Notes under the pieces: model-generated
The model's input: the letters and a program-made list of their open reading frames with translations, nothing else
The model's database searches: none
Told to the model about the DNA's origin: nothing
In this document: piece by piece, positions 7,901 through 18,101 of the stretch
Layout: each line of letters begins with the position of its first letter
How positions within the stretch are numbered: position 1 is the stretch's first letter
Made by a program: the position numbers and the translations under genes
Assembly: GCF_051380735.1 (NCBI RefSeq)
Contig: NZ_JBNYXQ010000005.1
Coordinates: 248,001 to 312,000 of the forward strand
Origin: Janthinobacterium sp051380735
Lineage (GTDB): Bacteria; Pseudomonadota; Gammaproteobacteria; Burkholderiales; Burkholderiaceae_D
DNA: 64,000 nt
Reading direction: 5' to 3'

Positions 7901-8596
7901 ATGGATGCATTTATGGGTACCATTCTTGGCGTAGGTTTTCCTTTTCCTCCACGCGGCTGGATGACGTGCAACGGCCAACTGTTAAGCATTAATACCTATT
8001 CAGCCTTGTTTGCCTTGCTCGGCACGCAATATGGCGGCGACGGTGTCAACACCTTCGCCTTGCCCGATTTGCGCGGTCGCGTGGCGGCGGGCCAGAACCA
8101 GGCCAGCATGGCGGGCCGCATTCCTGGCGGCAATGGCGCCGCCGGCGGCACCGTCTCCAGCACCGTCATCGCGTCCGGCACCGGCTCCGCCACCGCCACC
8201 CTGACTGTCGCCAACCTGCCCGCCCACGACCATCCCGCGACGTTTACGGCCGGTGGTGGCGGCTCGCCCATTACGGTCGACATCAATGTCAGTACTGCCT
8301 ATGCAAGCTCGGCGGAGCCGCTGACCAACGGTTACCTGGCCGCCGGCGCGACCGACGGCAGCAGCATACCGTTCCTGTACGCCGCCACCGGCCCGGTGGT
8401 CAAGCTCAATGCCGCCACCGCGACCGTGTCTGGCGGCGGCGGCAGCGGCACGGTCACCGTTGGCAATACCGGCAGCGGCACGCCCGTGGTGGCACCGGTC
8501 AACATCACCACCACCGGCAACGTCGCCACCGTGCCACCGTTCCAGACGATACAGTACATCATCTGCATCGATGGCATTTTCCCTAGCCGCAACTAA
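7901..8596 (+). CDS. Phage tail collar domain protein, copy 2
   Basis: A 231-residue paralogue of the flanking collar proteins. The collar domain is clear (PRGWMTCNGQLLSINTYSAL, FALLGTQYGGDGVNTFALP, DLRGRVAAG), as are NLPAHDHPATF and the C-terminal IDGIFPSRN. It has lost the residues between the collar and beta region that copies 1 and 3 share, and its second half diverges with Gly/Ser-rich linkers such as GGGGSGTVT. It has its own ribosome binding site (AAAGGCAGCAAC before ATG) and a 189-base AT-rich upstream gap, so it may be separately transcribed. Confidence 0.85.
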   Translation: MDAFMGTILGVGFPFPPRGWMTCNGQLLSINTYSALFALLGTQYGGDGVNTFALPDLRGRVAAGQNQASMAGRIPGGNGAAGGTVSSTVIASGTGSATATLTVANLPAHDHPATFTAGGGGSPITVDINVSTAYASSAEPLTNGYLAAGATDGSSIPFLYAATGPVVKLNAATATVSGGGGSGTVTVGNTGSGTPVVAPVNITTTGNVATVPPFQTIQYIICIDGIFPSRN

Positions 8597-8608
8597 ACCA
8601 TGCGGCAC

Positions 8609-8630
8609 GAGCCGGGGCGCGCCCCGGCTC
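8609..8630. terminator. Perfect 22-base GC palindrome between collar genes 2 and 3
   Basis: The sequence GAGCCGGGGCG followed by its exact reverse complement forms a very stable hairpin, with further outer pairing (TGCG at 8601 with CGCA at 8631). No T-run follows, so it is not a classic Rho-independent terminator. It may stabilise the upstream mRNA or attenuate reading into collar gene 3. Confidence 0.5.
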
Positions 8631-8691
8631 CGCAGTGGTCACATCTGTTTAACATACCCTCTGACACACCCATCACTTCACCAGAGATAAC

Positions 8692-9405
8692 ATGGACCCA
8701 CTCATCGGCACCATCATGCTGGCAGCATTCCCTTTCGCACCTAAGGGCTGGATGTTTTGCAATGGCCAGATACTCAACATCAATACCAACAACGCACTGT
8801 ACGCGCTGCTGGGTGTGCAGTTCGGCGGCGACGGCAAGACCACCTTTGCCCTGCCCGACCTGCGCGGCCGCATTCCGGTAGCGCTGAACGATACGGTAGC
8901 GCCTGACCGCATCGTGACCGCCCCCGTCAATGCACAAGGCGCAACGACGCGGACGTCGCAAAATGGCGACACGCTGGGCACTAACGTGCGCCTCGTCAGC
9001 ACCGGCCCCGCCAACATCACGCTGACGGTCGCCAACCTGCCGGCGCACACCCACGTGGCCACCGTGTCGTCGGGTTCGTCGACGGTCGACGTCACCTTGA
9101 GCGCCGCGCTGGACGAGGCCACCGATCCCGGACCGTCGGTAGGCGGCTACCTGGCCACCGCGGCATCGTCTGGCGGTTCCGTCACCAATATGTACCTGCC
9201 CGCGCTGGGCCCCAGCGGCGGCGTCGCGCTGGCCAAGGCCAGCGGACAGGTCAGCTTCAGCCCGACCGTCACCAACGCCCTCACCGGCAGCGGCACGCCG
9301 ACCACCACGCCCGTCACGCTGACGGCGCAGAGCGCGCCGACGCCGCCCTTTATCGCGATGAATTACCTGATCGCCGTGGAAGGCTATTTCCCGATGCGCA
9401 ATTAA
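8692..9405 (+). CDS. Phage tail collar domain protein, copy 3
   Basis: A 237-residue paralogue with the same length and layout as copy 1: collar domain PKGWMFCNGQILNINTNNAL, FGGDGKTTFALPDLRGRIPV, then NLPAHTHVATV and a C-terminal VEGYFPMRN. DNA at 9035-9265 is nearly identical to 7335-7565 in copy 1, while the segment just after the collar domain differs more, so the pair looks like a recent duplication or gene conversion. The stop is 3 bases from the stop of the converging methyltransferase gene. Confidence 0.85.
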   Translation: MDPLIGTIMLAAFPFAPKGWMFCNGQILNINTNNALYALLGVQFGGDGKTTFALPDLRGRIPVALNDTVAPDRIVTAPVNAQGATTRTSQNGDTLGTNVRLVSTGPANITLTVANLPAHTHVATVSSGSSTVDVTLSAALDEATDPGPSVGGYLATAASSGGSVTNMYLPALGPSGGVALAKASGQVSFSPTVTNALTGSGTPTTTPVTLTAQSAPTPPFIAMNYLIAVEGYFPMRN

Positions 9406-9408
9406 AAA

Positions 9409-10392
9409 TCAGCGCAACACCTCGCACGCCAGGCCCGGCGTGCTGCCCAGCTGATAGGAAAAGGCCAGCGTTTCCGATCCTGTCAGTTGCGGCTTGCCGG
9501 GCAGGTGCAGCGGCAGGTTCAGGCTGCAGTCATAATCGTGCAGCACGATCTTGCCATGCACCTGGATGCGCGTCAGCAGTTTCGGCGCGCGCGCCAGCGT
9601 CGCAGGCAGGCGGATGCTGGCGGCCGGCAGGGCACTTCCCTGCTCTTCCTGCCATGCCAGGATGCTGGCGGCATTGACTTCAAAGATGCGGCCCCAGTCG
9701 GCGCACGGCTCATCCATGGCGCGCCCCGGCTGGCCCAGGTGCACCGCGATGGCGGCAGGCACCAGCACCGCTTGCGGCGCCTGCACGAACAGATTGCGCA
9801 TGATGGCCACCTGCGGTTCCTTGCCCAATGCCGTATTCATGGTTTCACTGACAATCACGTCCGGGGTTGCCTCCGGCGCGATGTGCCAGGTGGCCGCGTC
9901 GGCGCAGACGAATGCCGCCACGTGCGCGCCGTAACCGAGCCCTTCGATCAGCGCGCGCGCGTAATCGAGCGCTTCCTGGTGCACTTCGAGGATGGTGAAC
10001 TGCACCTGCAGTGGCGAAAAAATCGCCATCAGCGGCAAGGCCAGCAAGGCAAACGGGCCGCAACCCGCATACAGCACCGATACCGGCCGTTCCGCATCGA
10101 GGGCGGCGTTGATGGCCGCCGCCAGGCCCTGGATAAAGGCGGCGCTGCGCAGCGGTTCGCGCGCGCACAGCGCCGCTTGCACCGGTGAAATCGCCCAGCC
10201 GCTGGGCAAGGTGCTTTCGCCCTCGGTCATGCGGTCCGAGCCCTCCATCGACAGATGCGAATGGCGCTCGACAAAGGCGCGCAATTGCCCGGTCTCGCCG
10301 ATCAGCGAGCTCAGCGGACGTGCCGGATCGGCGATGGCGCGGGCGATCTGCACCAGTTCCGCCTGTTCTGCATCGCCCTCAAGGCCGCTCAC
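9409..10392 (-). CDS. SAM-dependent methyltransferase, PRMT-like
   Basis: A 327-residue class I methyltransferase. Motif I YAGCGPFALLALPL is at 108-121 and the acidic residue that binds the ribose is in ILEVH (E136). VSETMNTAL (181-189) resembles the double-E loop of protein arginine methyltransferases, followed by a VPAAIAVHL strand as in PRMTs and a beta-rich C-terminal half. Only one of the two glutamates is obvious in the loop. I chose GTG at 10392 because it overlaps the DUF6916 stop by four bases (GTGA), which implies coupling. I infer that it methylates a protein, perhaps the collar proteins it faces; a small-molecule substrate is possible. Confidence 0.7.
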   Translation of the reverse strand: MSGLEGDAEQAELVQIARAIADPARPLSSLIGETGQLRAFVERHSHLSMEGSDRMTEGESTLPSGWAISPVQAALCAREPLRSAAFIQGLAAAINAALDAERPVSVLYAGCGPFALLALPLMAIFSPLQVQFTILEVHQEALDYARALIEGLGYGAHVAAFVCADAATWHIAPEATPDVIVSETMNTALGKEPQVAIMRNLFVQAPQAVLVPAAIAVHLGQPGRAMDEPCADWGRIFEVNAASILAWQEEQGSALPAASIRLPATLARAPKLLTRIQVHGKIVLHDYDCSLNLPLHLPGKPQLTGSETLAFSYQLGSTPGLACEVLR

Positions 10393-10700
10393 GACAGCGA
10401 CACCTGGTAGCACTGCTTGCCGACCTCGCTGGGCCTGGCCGGCAGCGGCGCCGAGATCGGCCACAGGTAAAGTTCCAGCCGGCCCTGCTGCTCGTGATCG
10501 AGGGTGTAATTGCCGTCTGCCAGCACCAGTTCGGCCGGACCCGCGAAAATCATGCTCAGCGGCGTGCGGAACTGCTCCGGCAAGCCGCGTCGCGGCAGTT
10601 CCTTCGCTTCGGTCAAGGTCAGAGGAACCACGCCGGCGGCGGTATGGGCCATGAAGACGCTGTCGACCAGCGGAGCGACCAGTTCAAGAGTGATGTTCAT
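10389..10700 (-). CDS. DUF6916-like protein
   Basis: A 103-residue protein with the pattern of DUF6916: an N-terminal strand, LTLTEAKELPRRG, FRTPLSMIFAGP, a YTLDHEQQGRLELYLWPI core and a C-terminal YQVSLS strand. Proteins of this kind often lie beside tail-collar proteins in bacterial genomes; their role is not known. The start was set at the ATG at 10700, which aligns with the family. It is the first gene of a two-gene unit with the methyltransferase and is divergent from the GNAT operon. Confidence 0.7.
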   Translation of the reverse strand: MNITLELVAPLVDSVFMAHTAAGVVPLTLTEAKELPRRGLPEQFRTPLSMIFAGPAELVLADGNYTLDHEQQGRLELYLWPISAPLPARPSEVGKQCYQVSLS

Positions 10701-10796
10701 AGGAGAAATCCAGTAAATGTGATTGCAAGACGACGTAAACGTTGGCAGCATAGCAAATAGACAGCCATTTGAACCACCCCTTTTTTCGGAGCGCCG

Positions 10797-11288
10797 GTGT
10801 ATTCCTTATCCTCCCCTTTCAACTTGCGCGAGTTCGATGCCGCCAGCGAAAGCGACCAGGCTTTTGTGCGCGCGCTATACCGCAGCAGCCGCGGCGATTT
10901 GCTGCAGATGCAGGCCGAAGCCGACTTCATCGAGCAACTGATCGCCATGCAGCAGCGCATGCACGACCAAGGCTATCGCCAGTCCTATCCGCAGGCGCGC
11001 CACCTGGTGATCGAACGCGACGGCGCGCCGATCGGCCGGCTGATCGTCAACCCCGGCGCGCAGGCGCTGCGCGTGGTCGACATCGCGCTGCTGCCGCAGG
11101 CGCAGGGACAGGGCGCGGGCAGCGCCGTGCTGGCCGGCCTGCAGGCGCATGCCGCCGCGCAGCAAGCGGCGGTGAACCTGGGCGTCAATCACGGCAACCT
11201 GGCCGCACGCCGCCTGTATGCGCGGCTCGGCTTTGTGGCCGACGGCGAAGACGCTATCGAGCAACAATTGCGCTGGAGCGCGCCATGA
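10797..11288 (+). CDS. GNAT family N-acetyltransferase
   Basis: A 163-residue acetyltransferase with the acetyl-CoA loop QAQGQGAGSAVL (about residues 102-113) after the strand LRVVDIALLP, and the C-terminal NLAARRLYARLGFV motif. The start is GTG at 10797, five bases after GGAG; no ATG is suitable. The stop overlaps the next ATG (ATGA), so it is coupled to the hydroxylase-like gene. The acceptor is unknown. Its position in the collar cluster suggests a role there. Confidence 0.85.
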   Translation: MYSLSSPFNLREFDAASESDQAFVRALYRSSRGDLLQMQAEADFIEQLIAMQQRMHDQGYRQSYPQARHLVIERDGAPIGRLIVNPGAQALRVVDIALLPQAQGQGAGSAVLAGLQAHAAAQQAAVNLGVNHGNLAARRLYARLGFVADGEDAIEQQLRWSAP

Positions 11289-11998
11289 CGGCGCCCAGCA
11301 CGCATCTGCGCCTGCCGTTTCGCTTCGACGTGGCGCGCATGCAGCAAGAAATTGACCGTTTCCAAGCCACCGACTGGCTCGCGCATTTCAATACCGGCGC
11401 CTGTGAAAACGGCTGGAGCGTGCTGCCGCTGCGTTCGGCCGGCGGCGACGCGCGCCATATCATGTCGCTCGACGAGGTGGCGTATGCCGATACGCCGCAC
11501 CTGGTGCAATGCCCGTATCTGCGGCAGGTAATCGCCAGCTTCGACTGCGAGGTCGGCGCCGCGCGCCTGATGGCGCTCGAAGCCGGCGCCGTGATCCGCG
11601 AACACCGCGACCCCGGCACCGCACTGGCCGACGGCGTGACGCGCATCCATGTCCCGATCCGGACCTCGCCGCAGGTGCTGTTCCGCATCGATGGCGAGCA
11701 GGTGCATTTCAGCGCCGGCCATGCCTGGTACATGGACGCCAGTTGCCGCCACGCCGTGGAAAACCGTGGTACGGCGCCACGCGTGCACCTGGTGATCGAT
11801 TGCGTCACCAACGACTGGCTGGAACAGCTGTTCGCCGGCGCTGGCTTCGTGCCGAAGCCAGCGCCCAAGTACGGCGACGCCAGCATCAACGACGGCAATG
11901 TGCAGTACATCATCGCCAGCCTGCGCGCCACCGGCGAGCCGGCCGTGCTGGCGCAGGCCGAGCGGCTGGCCGCGATTTACCGCGGGGTGGCGGCATGA
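11285..11998 (+). CDS. Aspartyl/asparaginyl beta-hydroxylase-like 2OG-Fe(II) oxygenase
   Basis: A 237-residue protein of the Asp/Asn beta-hydroxylase type. The iron facial triad is visible as H107-x-D109 (REHRDPG) and H156 (CRHAVEN), with R166 (PRVHLVID) expected to bind 2-oxoglutarate. The short hydrophobic and glycine-rich surroundings fit the double-stranded beta-helix. Known relatives hydroxylate Asp or Asn in proteins or in nonribosomal peptides. It overlaps both neighbours by four bases (ATGA), so it belongs to one operon with the GNAT and the sulfotransferase. Confidence 0.8.
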   Translation: MTAPSTHLRLPFRFDVARMQQEIDRFQATDWLAHFNTGACENGWSVLPLRSAGGDARHIMSLDEVAYADTPHLVQCPYLRQVIASFDCEVGAARLMALEAGAVIREHRDPGTALADGVTRIHVPIRTSPQVLFRIDGEQVHFSAGHAWYMDASCRHAVENRGTAPRVHLVIDCVTNDWLEQLFAGAGFVPKPAPKYGDASINDGNVQYIIASLRATGEPAVLAQAERLAAIYRGVAA

Positions 11999-13017
11999 AG
12001 GCGCACAACGGTTTTGCGGCACAGGAGCGCCAGTTGACCAGGGGCGAACAAATTGCATGGCAGCCAGGCATGAACCTGCGCCACTGGTTCCCGCTGACGG
12101 CCAGCGCCGGGCCGGACGGTGGCGAGACGACGCTGGCCTGGCGCGACATGGCGCAGATCGCCTTTACCGACTCCTTCTTTGAAAACACCCTGGCGCGCCA
12201 GCAGCGCGACGAGCGCCGCGTCTGCCATACGCCGCTCGCGGCGCTGGCGCAGTTCACGCAGTGCAATAGCGTGCCGGCGCCTAACGCCTTTATCTTCCAC
12301 GTCTCGCGCTGCGGCTCGACCCTGCTGACGCAATTATTGGCGTCGCTGCCGCAATGCATCGTCATGTCCGAGCCGCCCATCATCGACTCCGTGCTGCGCC
12401 TGCACCACGACCAGGGAGCGCCCGACGCCACCGTCGCCCTGCTGCGCCAGGTCATGTGCGCCATGGGCCAGCGCCGCACGGGCCAGGAAAAGCACTTTGT
12501 CATCAAGTTCGACTGCTGGCACATCCACAGCCTGGAGCTGCTACGCGCAGCCTTCCCCGACACGCCTTGTTTGTTCCTGTACCGCGAGCCGCAAGCGGTG
12601 CTGGCCTCGCACCAGCGCCAGCGCGGCCCGCAGATGGTGCCGGGCCTGATCCACCCCGCGCTGCTGCCCTTGCCGACTCGGCAGGTGGCGCCCGGCGACT
12701 TGGACGGATATACAGGCGTGGTGCTGGAAAGCTTTTTTACAGCAGCTCACCCGCATGCGGCGGCAGGAGAACTAAAACTGATTCATTACAGTCAATTGCC
12801 TGGCCTGCTGTTTTGCGGGCTGCTCGACAGCCTGAACATCGAGTGCACGCAACAACAACGCGATGCCATGCAGCAGCGCGCGCAGTTTCACTCCAAATAC
12901 ACAGGCAACGCCTATCACGGCGATCCGCAGGCGCAGCAAGCTGACCGACTGGCGCCGGTCACGGCGCAGATCGTATCAGCTTACCTGGCGCTGGATCGAC
13001 TGCGCATCGAAAGCTGA
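11995..13017 (+). CDS. Sulfotransferase-like protein (PAPS-dependent)
   Basis: A 340-residue protein with the PAPS 5'-phosphosulfate loop SRCGSTLLTQLL at residues 104-115 and the 3'-phosphate motif in the segment FLYREPQAVLASHQRQRG near residue 205-220. The N-terminal 95 residues carry a separate region ending just before the core domain. Sulfotransferases move sulfate from PAPS to hydroxyls or amines of small molecules, glycans or tyrosine. It is the last gene of the overlapping GNAT/hydroxylase/sulfotransferase operon. A sulfated hydroxyl made by the hydroxylase is an attractive but untested idea. Confidence 0.8.
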   Translation: MKAHNGFAAQERQLTRGEQIAWQPGMNLRHWFPLTASAGPDGGETTLAWRDMAQIAFTDSFFENTLARQQRDERRVCHTPLAALAQFTQCNSVPAPNAFIFHVSRCGSTLLTQLLASLPQCIVMSEPPIIDSVLRLHHDQGAPDATVALLRQVMCAMGQRRTGQEKHFVIKFDCWHIHSLELLRAAFPDTPCLFLYREPQAVLASHQRQRGPQMVPGLIHPALLPLPTRQVAPGDLDGYTGVVLESFFTAAHPHAAAGELKLIHYSQLPGLLFCGLLDSLNIECTQQQRDAMQQRAQFHSKYTGNAYHGDPQAQQADRLAPVTAQIVSAYLALDRLRIES

Positions 13018-13078
13018 GGCGCAGGGAGGCAAGCGTGCTGCGATGCCGATCGAAGCCATGCGCCAGGCCTGCAGGTCG

Positions 13079-14239
13079 TCAAGGCCGCAAAACAACCTTG
13101 CGGCATTCATCTTCCTTCTTGTCGAACATTTTGTAGCCGTCGACGGCCTGCGCCAGCGGCATGCGGTGCGAGATGATGATCTCGGGATTGAGCTTGCCCT
13201 CTTCGATAAAAGTGAGCAGCTCCGGCATGAATTTCTGCACATGCGTCTGCCCGGCTTTGACGCCGATGCCTTTTTCAAAAATGTCGCCGAACAGGAAGCC
13301 ATGGATGAAACCGGCGTACAGGCCTGGAACGCTGATCATGCCGCCGCGTCGCACCGCCGCAATGCACTGGCGAAGCGCCTTGCCGCTGCTGCCTTCAAGC
13401 TTCAGCGCCGTCAGCGCGGTTTCCAGTGCACTGCCCTTGGCTTCGAAGCCGATCGCATCGATCACACCATCGACGCCGCGTGAATTGGTGTTCTCAATAA
13501 TGAACTCGGCGGCATCGACATCATCGAAATTGATGGGAATCACGCCATACGCTTGGCGCGCAAATTCGAGCCGGTACGGATGATGGTCGACCATGAAGAT
13601 TTTCTCTGCACCCAGCATGCGCGCCGAAGCAGCGGCCATCTGCCCGACAGGGCCGGCGCCGAAAATCGCCAGGCTCGAACCCTGCCCGATGCCTGCGTTC
13701 AATACCGCCTGGTAACCGGTGGGCAAAATATCGCTGAGGAACAAGACCTGCTCGTCTTCCAGCGTATCGGGGATCTTGATCGGCCCGACATTGGCGTTCG
13801 GTACGCGCACATATTCGGCTTGGCCGCCCGGCACACCGCCATACATATGACTGAAGCCGAACAGCGCGGCACCCGAGCGCAGGCTTTTCTTGTTCATGAT
13901 AGTGCCACGATCCGGGTTGGTGGTTTCGCACGCCGAGTAAAGGTCCATGTCGCAAAAAAAACAGCTGCCACACGCAATCACGAACGGCACCACCACGCGG
14001 TCGCCGAGCGCCACCTTGGTCACGGCGGGTCCGGCGTCAACCACGATGCCCATGAATTCATGGCCCATGATATCGCCTTCTTTCATGCCGGGCACCTTGC
14101 CGCGATATAAATGCAGGTCCGAGCCGCAGATCGCGGTGGCGGTGATTTTCAGGATGATATCGTCCGGCCGTTGCAGGATCGGGTCGGGAACGGTATCGAC
14201 CTTGACGTCGTGGGCGGAGTGATAGACGAGTGCACGCAT
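13079..14239 (-). CDS. Zinc-dependent alcohol dehydrogenase (MDR family)
   Basis: A 386-residue medium-chain dehydrogenase. Catalytic zinc ligands are in CGSDLH (about 38-43) and GHEFMG (about 59-64); the structural zinc cysteines are in CGSCFFCDMDLYSAC. The Rossmann motif GAGPVGQ follows near 196. It resembles the long-chain, formaldehyde-dehydrogenase-like zinc alcohol dehydrogenases that often sit in stress gene groups, here beside the KGG-type and hemerythrin genes, which are divergent. The substrate cannot be set from sequence. The 62 bases separating it from the sulfotransferase stop hold no clear terminator. Confidence 0.9.
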   Translation of the reverse strand: MRALVYHSAHDVKVDTVPDPILQRPDDIILKITATAICGSDLHLYRGKVPGMKEGDIMGHEFMGIVVDAGPAVTKVALGDRVVVPFVIACGSCFFCDMDLYSACETTNPDRGTIMNKKSLRSGAALFGFSHMYGGVPGGQAEYVRVPNANVGPIKIPDTLEDEQVLFLSDILPTGYQAVLNAGIGQGSSLAIFGAGPVGQMAAASARMLGAEKIFMVDHHPYRLEFARQAYGVIPINFDDVDAAEFIIENTNSRGVDGVIDAIGFEAKGSALETALTALKLEGSSGKALRQCIAAVRRGGMISVPGLYAGFIHGFLFGDIFEKGIGVKAGQTHVQKFMPELLTFIEEGKLNPEIIISHRMPLAQAVDGYKMFDKKEDECRKVVLRP

Positions 14240-14529
14240 GGATGTCTCCTGATTGGCTAAGAACTGACCATAGCGCCGGTTGACGACGTTGGCGGTCAGC
14301 GCGCAAGCTGCCTCGATGTAGGAAAAGCGCTCTCTCGCCGATCATAAACATGTAAAAAAAATTCAACATGGAAATGGCTGGTTCGATCAGGAATTAATCA
14401 TCAAGTACGCCATCGTGTGCGGTAGAGCGGCCTACCTGTTCTTGAGTCAACGTCCTACATGTGTCGCTCATTTGCCTGCATACAATCGGATCTCACCGTT
14501 AAACTTTATTCAACTCCAGGAGAAATATC

Positions 14530-14808
14530 ATGGCAAACAGCAAACAAGACGGCACGCAAAACAGGGCCAGCAGTAATCGTGGCTTTGCTGCCATGGACCC
14601 GATACAGCAGCGTGAAATCGCCGCAGAAGGTGGCCGCGCGGCCCATGCCTCGGGGAAGGCACACGAATTTACCTCGGAAGAAGCGCGCGCTGCCGGCGCG
14701 ATGAGCCACAAGAACGATGGCAACCGGCAGAGCGTCCACGCCGCGCAAAGCACACCGGGTGGCGGCGGTTTGCGACCGAAGGCATCCGCTAATGGCAGGA
14801 AAAAGTAA
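14530..14808 (+). CDS. KGG-type general stress protein (YciG-like)
   Basis: A 92-residue hydrophilic, basic protein with a variant KGG repeat: RGFAAMDPIQQREIAAEGGRAAH, followed by GKAHEFTSEEARAAG. Related small proteins are induced by stress or stationary phase in enterobacteria. It is preceded by AGGAGAAATATC before the ATG. The 290 bases upstream, shared with the alcohol dehydrogenase, must hold its promoter. The hemerythrin gene follows 69 bases later. Confidence 0.8.
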   Translation: MANSKQDGTQNRASSNRGFAAMDPIQQREIAAEGGRAAHASGKAHEFTSEEARAAGAMSHKNDGNRQSVHAAQSTPGGGGLRPKASANGRKK

Positions 14809-14877
14809 ACAGCAGCAGTCATTGCAATCACCCAGGGGGCGCACTTACGCGCCGCCTCATTCTTTGAGGAAAGAATC

Positions 14878-15396
14878 ATGGCCACTTCATCCCAATCGGC
14901 AAATGCCAGTCAACAATCCCCCGACGCAGCAGACAATGCGCCCGACGCCATTGCACTGCTGACCCAGGACCATCAAAAGGTCAAGGAAATGTTCGAGCAA
15001 TATGAAGCACTCAGCGACCGCTCGCTGGCCAGCAAACGCAAGCTGGCGCTGGCCATCTGCCTGGAGCTGACCAAACACGCCACCGCAGAAGAAGAAATTT
15101 TCTATCCGGCCGTGCGCGAAGCGAGCAGGAAGAATGCAGATCTGGTGGACGAGGCGACGGTCGAACACGCTTCGGCCAAGGATTTGATCGCCCAGATCGT
15201 GGCGATGGAACCTGGCGAGGATTTATATGACGCGAAGATCAAGGTGCTGTCCGAACAGATCGAACACCACGTGCAGGAAGAGGAAGAGGAGATGTTTCCG
15301 AAGGCGCGCGACGCCAGGCTCGACCTGCAGTCGCTGGGCGCTGAAATCGCTGCGCGCAAGGCGCAAATCGACTTGCCGGACATGCAAAGCCATTGA
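14878..15396 (+). CDS. Hemerythrin HHE domain protein
   Basis: A 172-residue helical protein with the hemerythrin cation-binding pattern: DHQKVKEMFEQYE near 30, HATAEEEIFYPAV near 64, EHASAKDLI near 93 and HHVQEEEEEMFPKAR near 122. These histidines and glutamates bind a di-iron centre that can bind or sense oxygen or NO, or buffer iron. The N-terminal 20 residues are low complexity. It has GAGGA ahead of the ATG. Together with the KGG gene it looks like a stress pair. Confidence 0.85.
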   Translation: MATSSQSANASQQSPDAADNAPDAIALLTQDHQKVKEMFEQYEALSDRSLASKRKLALAICLELTKHATAEEEIFYPAVREASRKNADLVDEATVEHASAKDLIAQIVAMEPGEDLYDAKIKVLSEQIEHHVQEEEEEMFPKARDARLDLQSLGAEIAARKAQIDLPDMQSH

Positions 15397-15403
15397 AGCA
15401 TAG

Positions 15404-15435
15404 TCAAAAAAAAGGCCGGCGTGACCGTCGGCCTT
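15404..15435 (-). terminator. Rho-independent terminator of icd
   Basis: On the minus strand, AAGGCCG and CGGCCTT form a hairpin (15412-15435) followed by a run of eight T. It lies 40 bases past the icd stop, which is standard for intrinsic termination. Confidence 0.85.
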
Positions 15436-15439
15436 GCGG

Positions 15440-15470
15440 CAATGCGGCCTGCAGGCCGCATTGTCTTTTG
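15440..15470 (+). terminator. Terminator-like palindrome after the hemerythrin gene
   Basis: A perfect 24-base palindrome (arm CAATGCGGCCTG) at 15440-15463 followed by TCTTTTG. It faces the plus-strand hemerythrin gene and sits back to back with the icd terminator. Confidence 0.7.
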
Positions 15471-15475
15471 TTACA

Positions 15476-17707
<2,232 letters not shown>

Positions 17708-18101
17708 GTTCAGTCCCTTGTATGCGGTGATGCTTGGTGGTTGACTTTCTTGATCCAAACACAGGGTGGTTGACCTTGCTTTGGACGGCTAGTGTAGCGG
17801 CGGTGACGCCGTGCTTGGCCCACCACGTATTTTAGACTGTCCTGCCGCCATTTGTGCACACGATGGCGAGGAATCTTATATAAGACAGCAAATTAGACGG
17901 CCAAGCCAGTACCCAAGCGCCAATTTCATGCAACAAAACGAAATTTCATCTCCTGAAATGCAATATTGACAATATCAACATGAAAACAAGCACGCGCTGG
18001 AATACTATTTCGGTAATATTTTCGATATTACACCCTGCAGCATTGCTGACTTCATTGATTCGGGAGAGAATGGATTGCTCAACACCAACCAAGGAAACGC
18101 G
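17708..18101. promoter_or_regulatory. Divergent region between icd and the broken serine hydrolase
   Basis: This 394-base gap becomes AT-rich from 17865. It contains inverted repeats ATATTG-A-CAATAT at 17963-17975 and GTAATAT-N5-ATATTAC at 18013-18031, both within 140 bases of the hydrolase start. They are candidate operators. I see no convincing complete promoter or open frame in the rest. Confidence 0.45.

Noticed and set aside
6998..9405. Prophage remnant
   Set aside because: Only collar-domain proteins are present; no integrase, terminase, capsid, lysis or attachment site was seen, so the genes are treated as chromosomal collar proteins.
13018..13078. Terminator after the sulfotransferase gene
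   Set aside because: No stable hairpin with a T-run is visible in the 61 bases.
17967..17972. Exact TTGACA -35 box upstream of the broken hydrolase
   Set aside because: No -10 element lies at a suitable distance downstream; the box is part of an inverted repeat.
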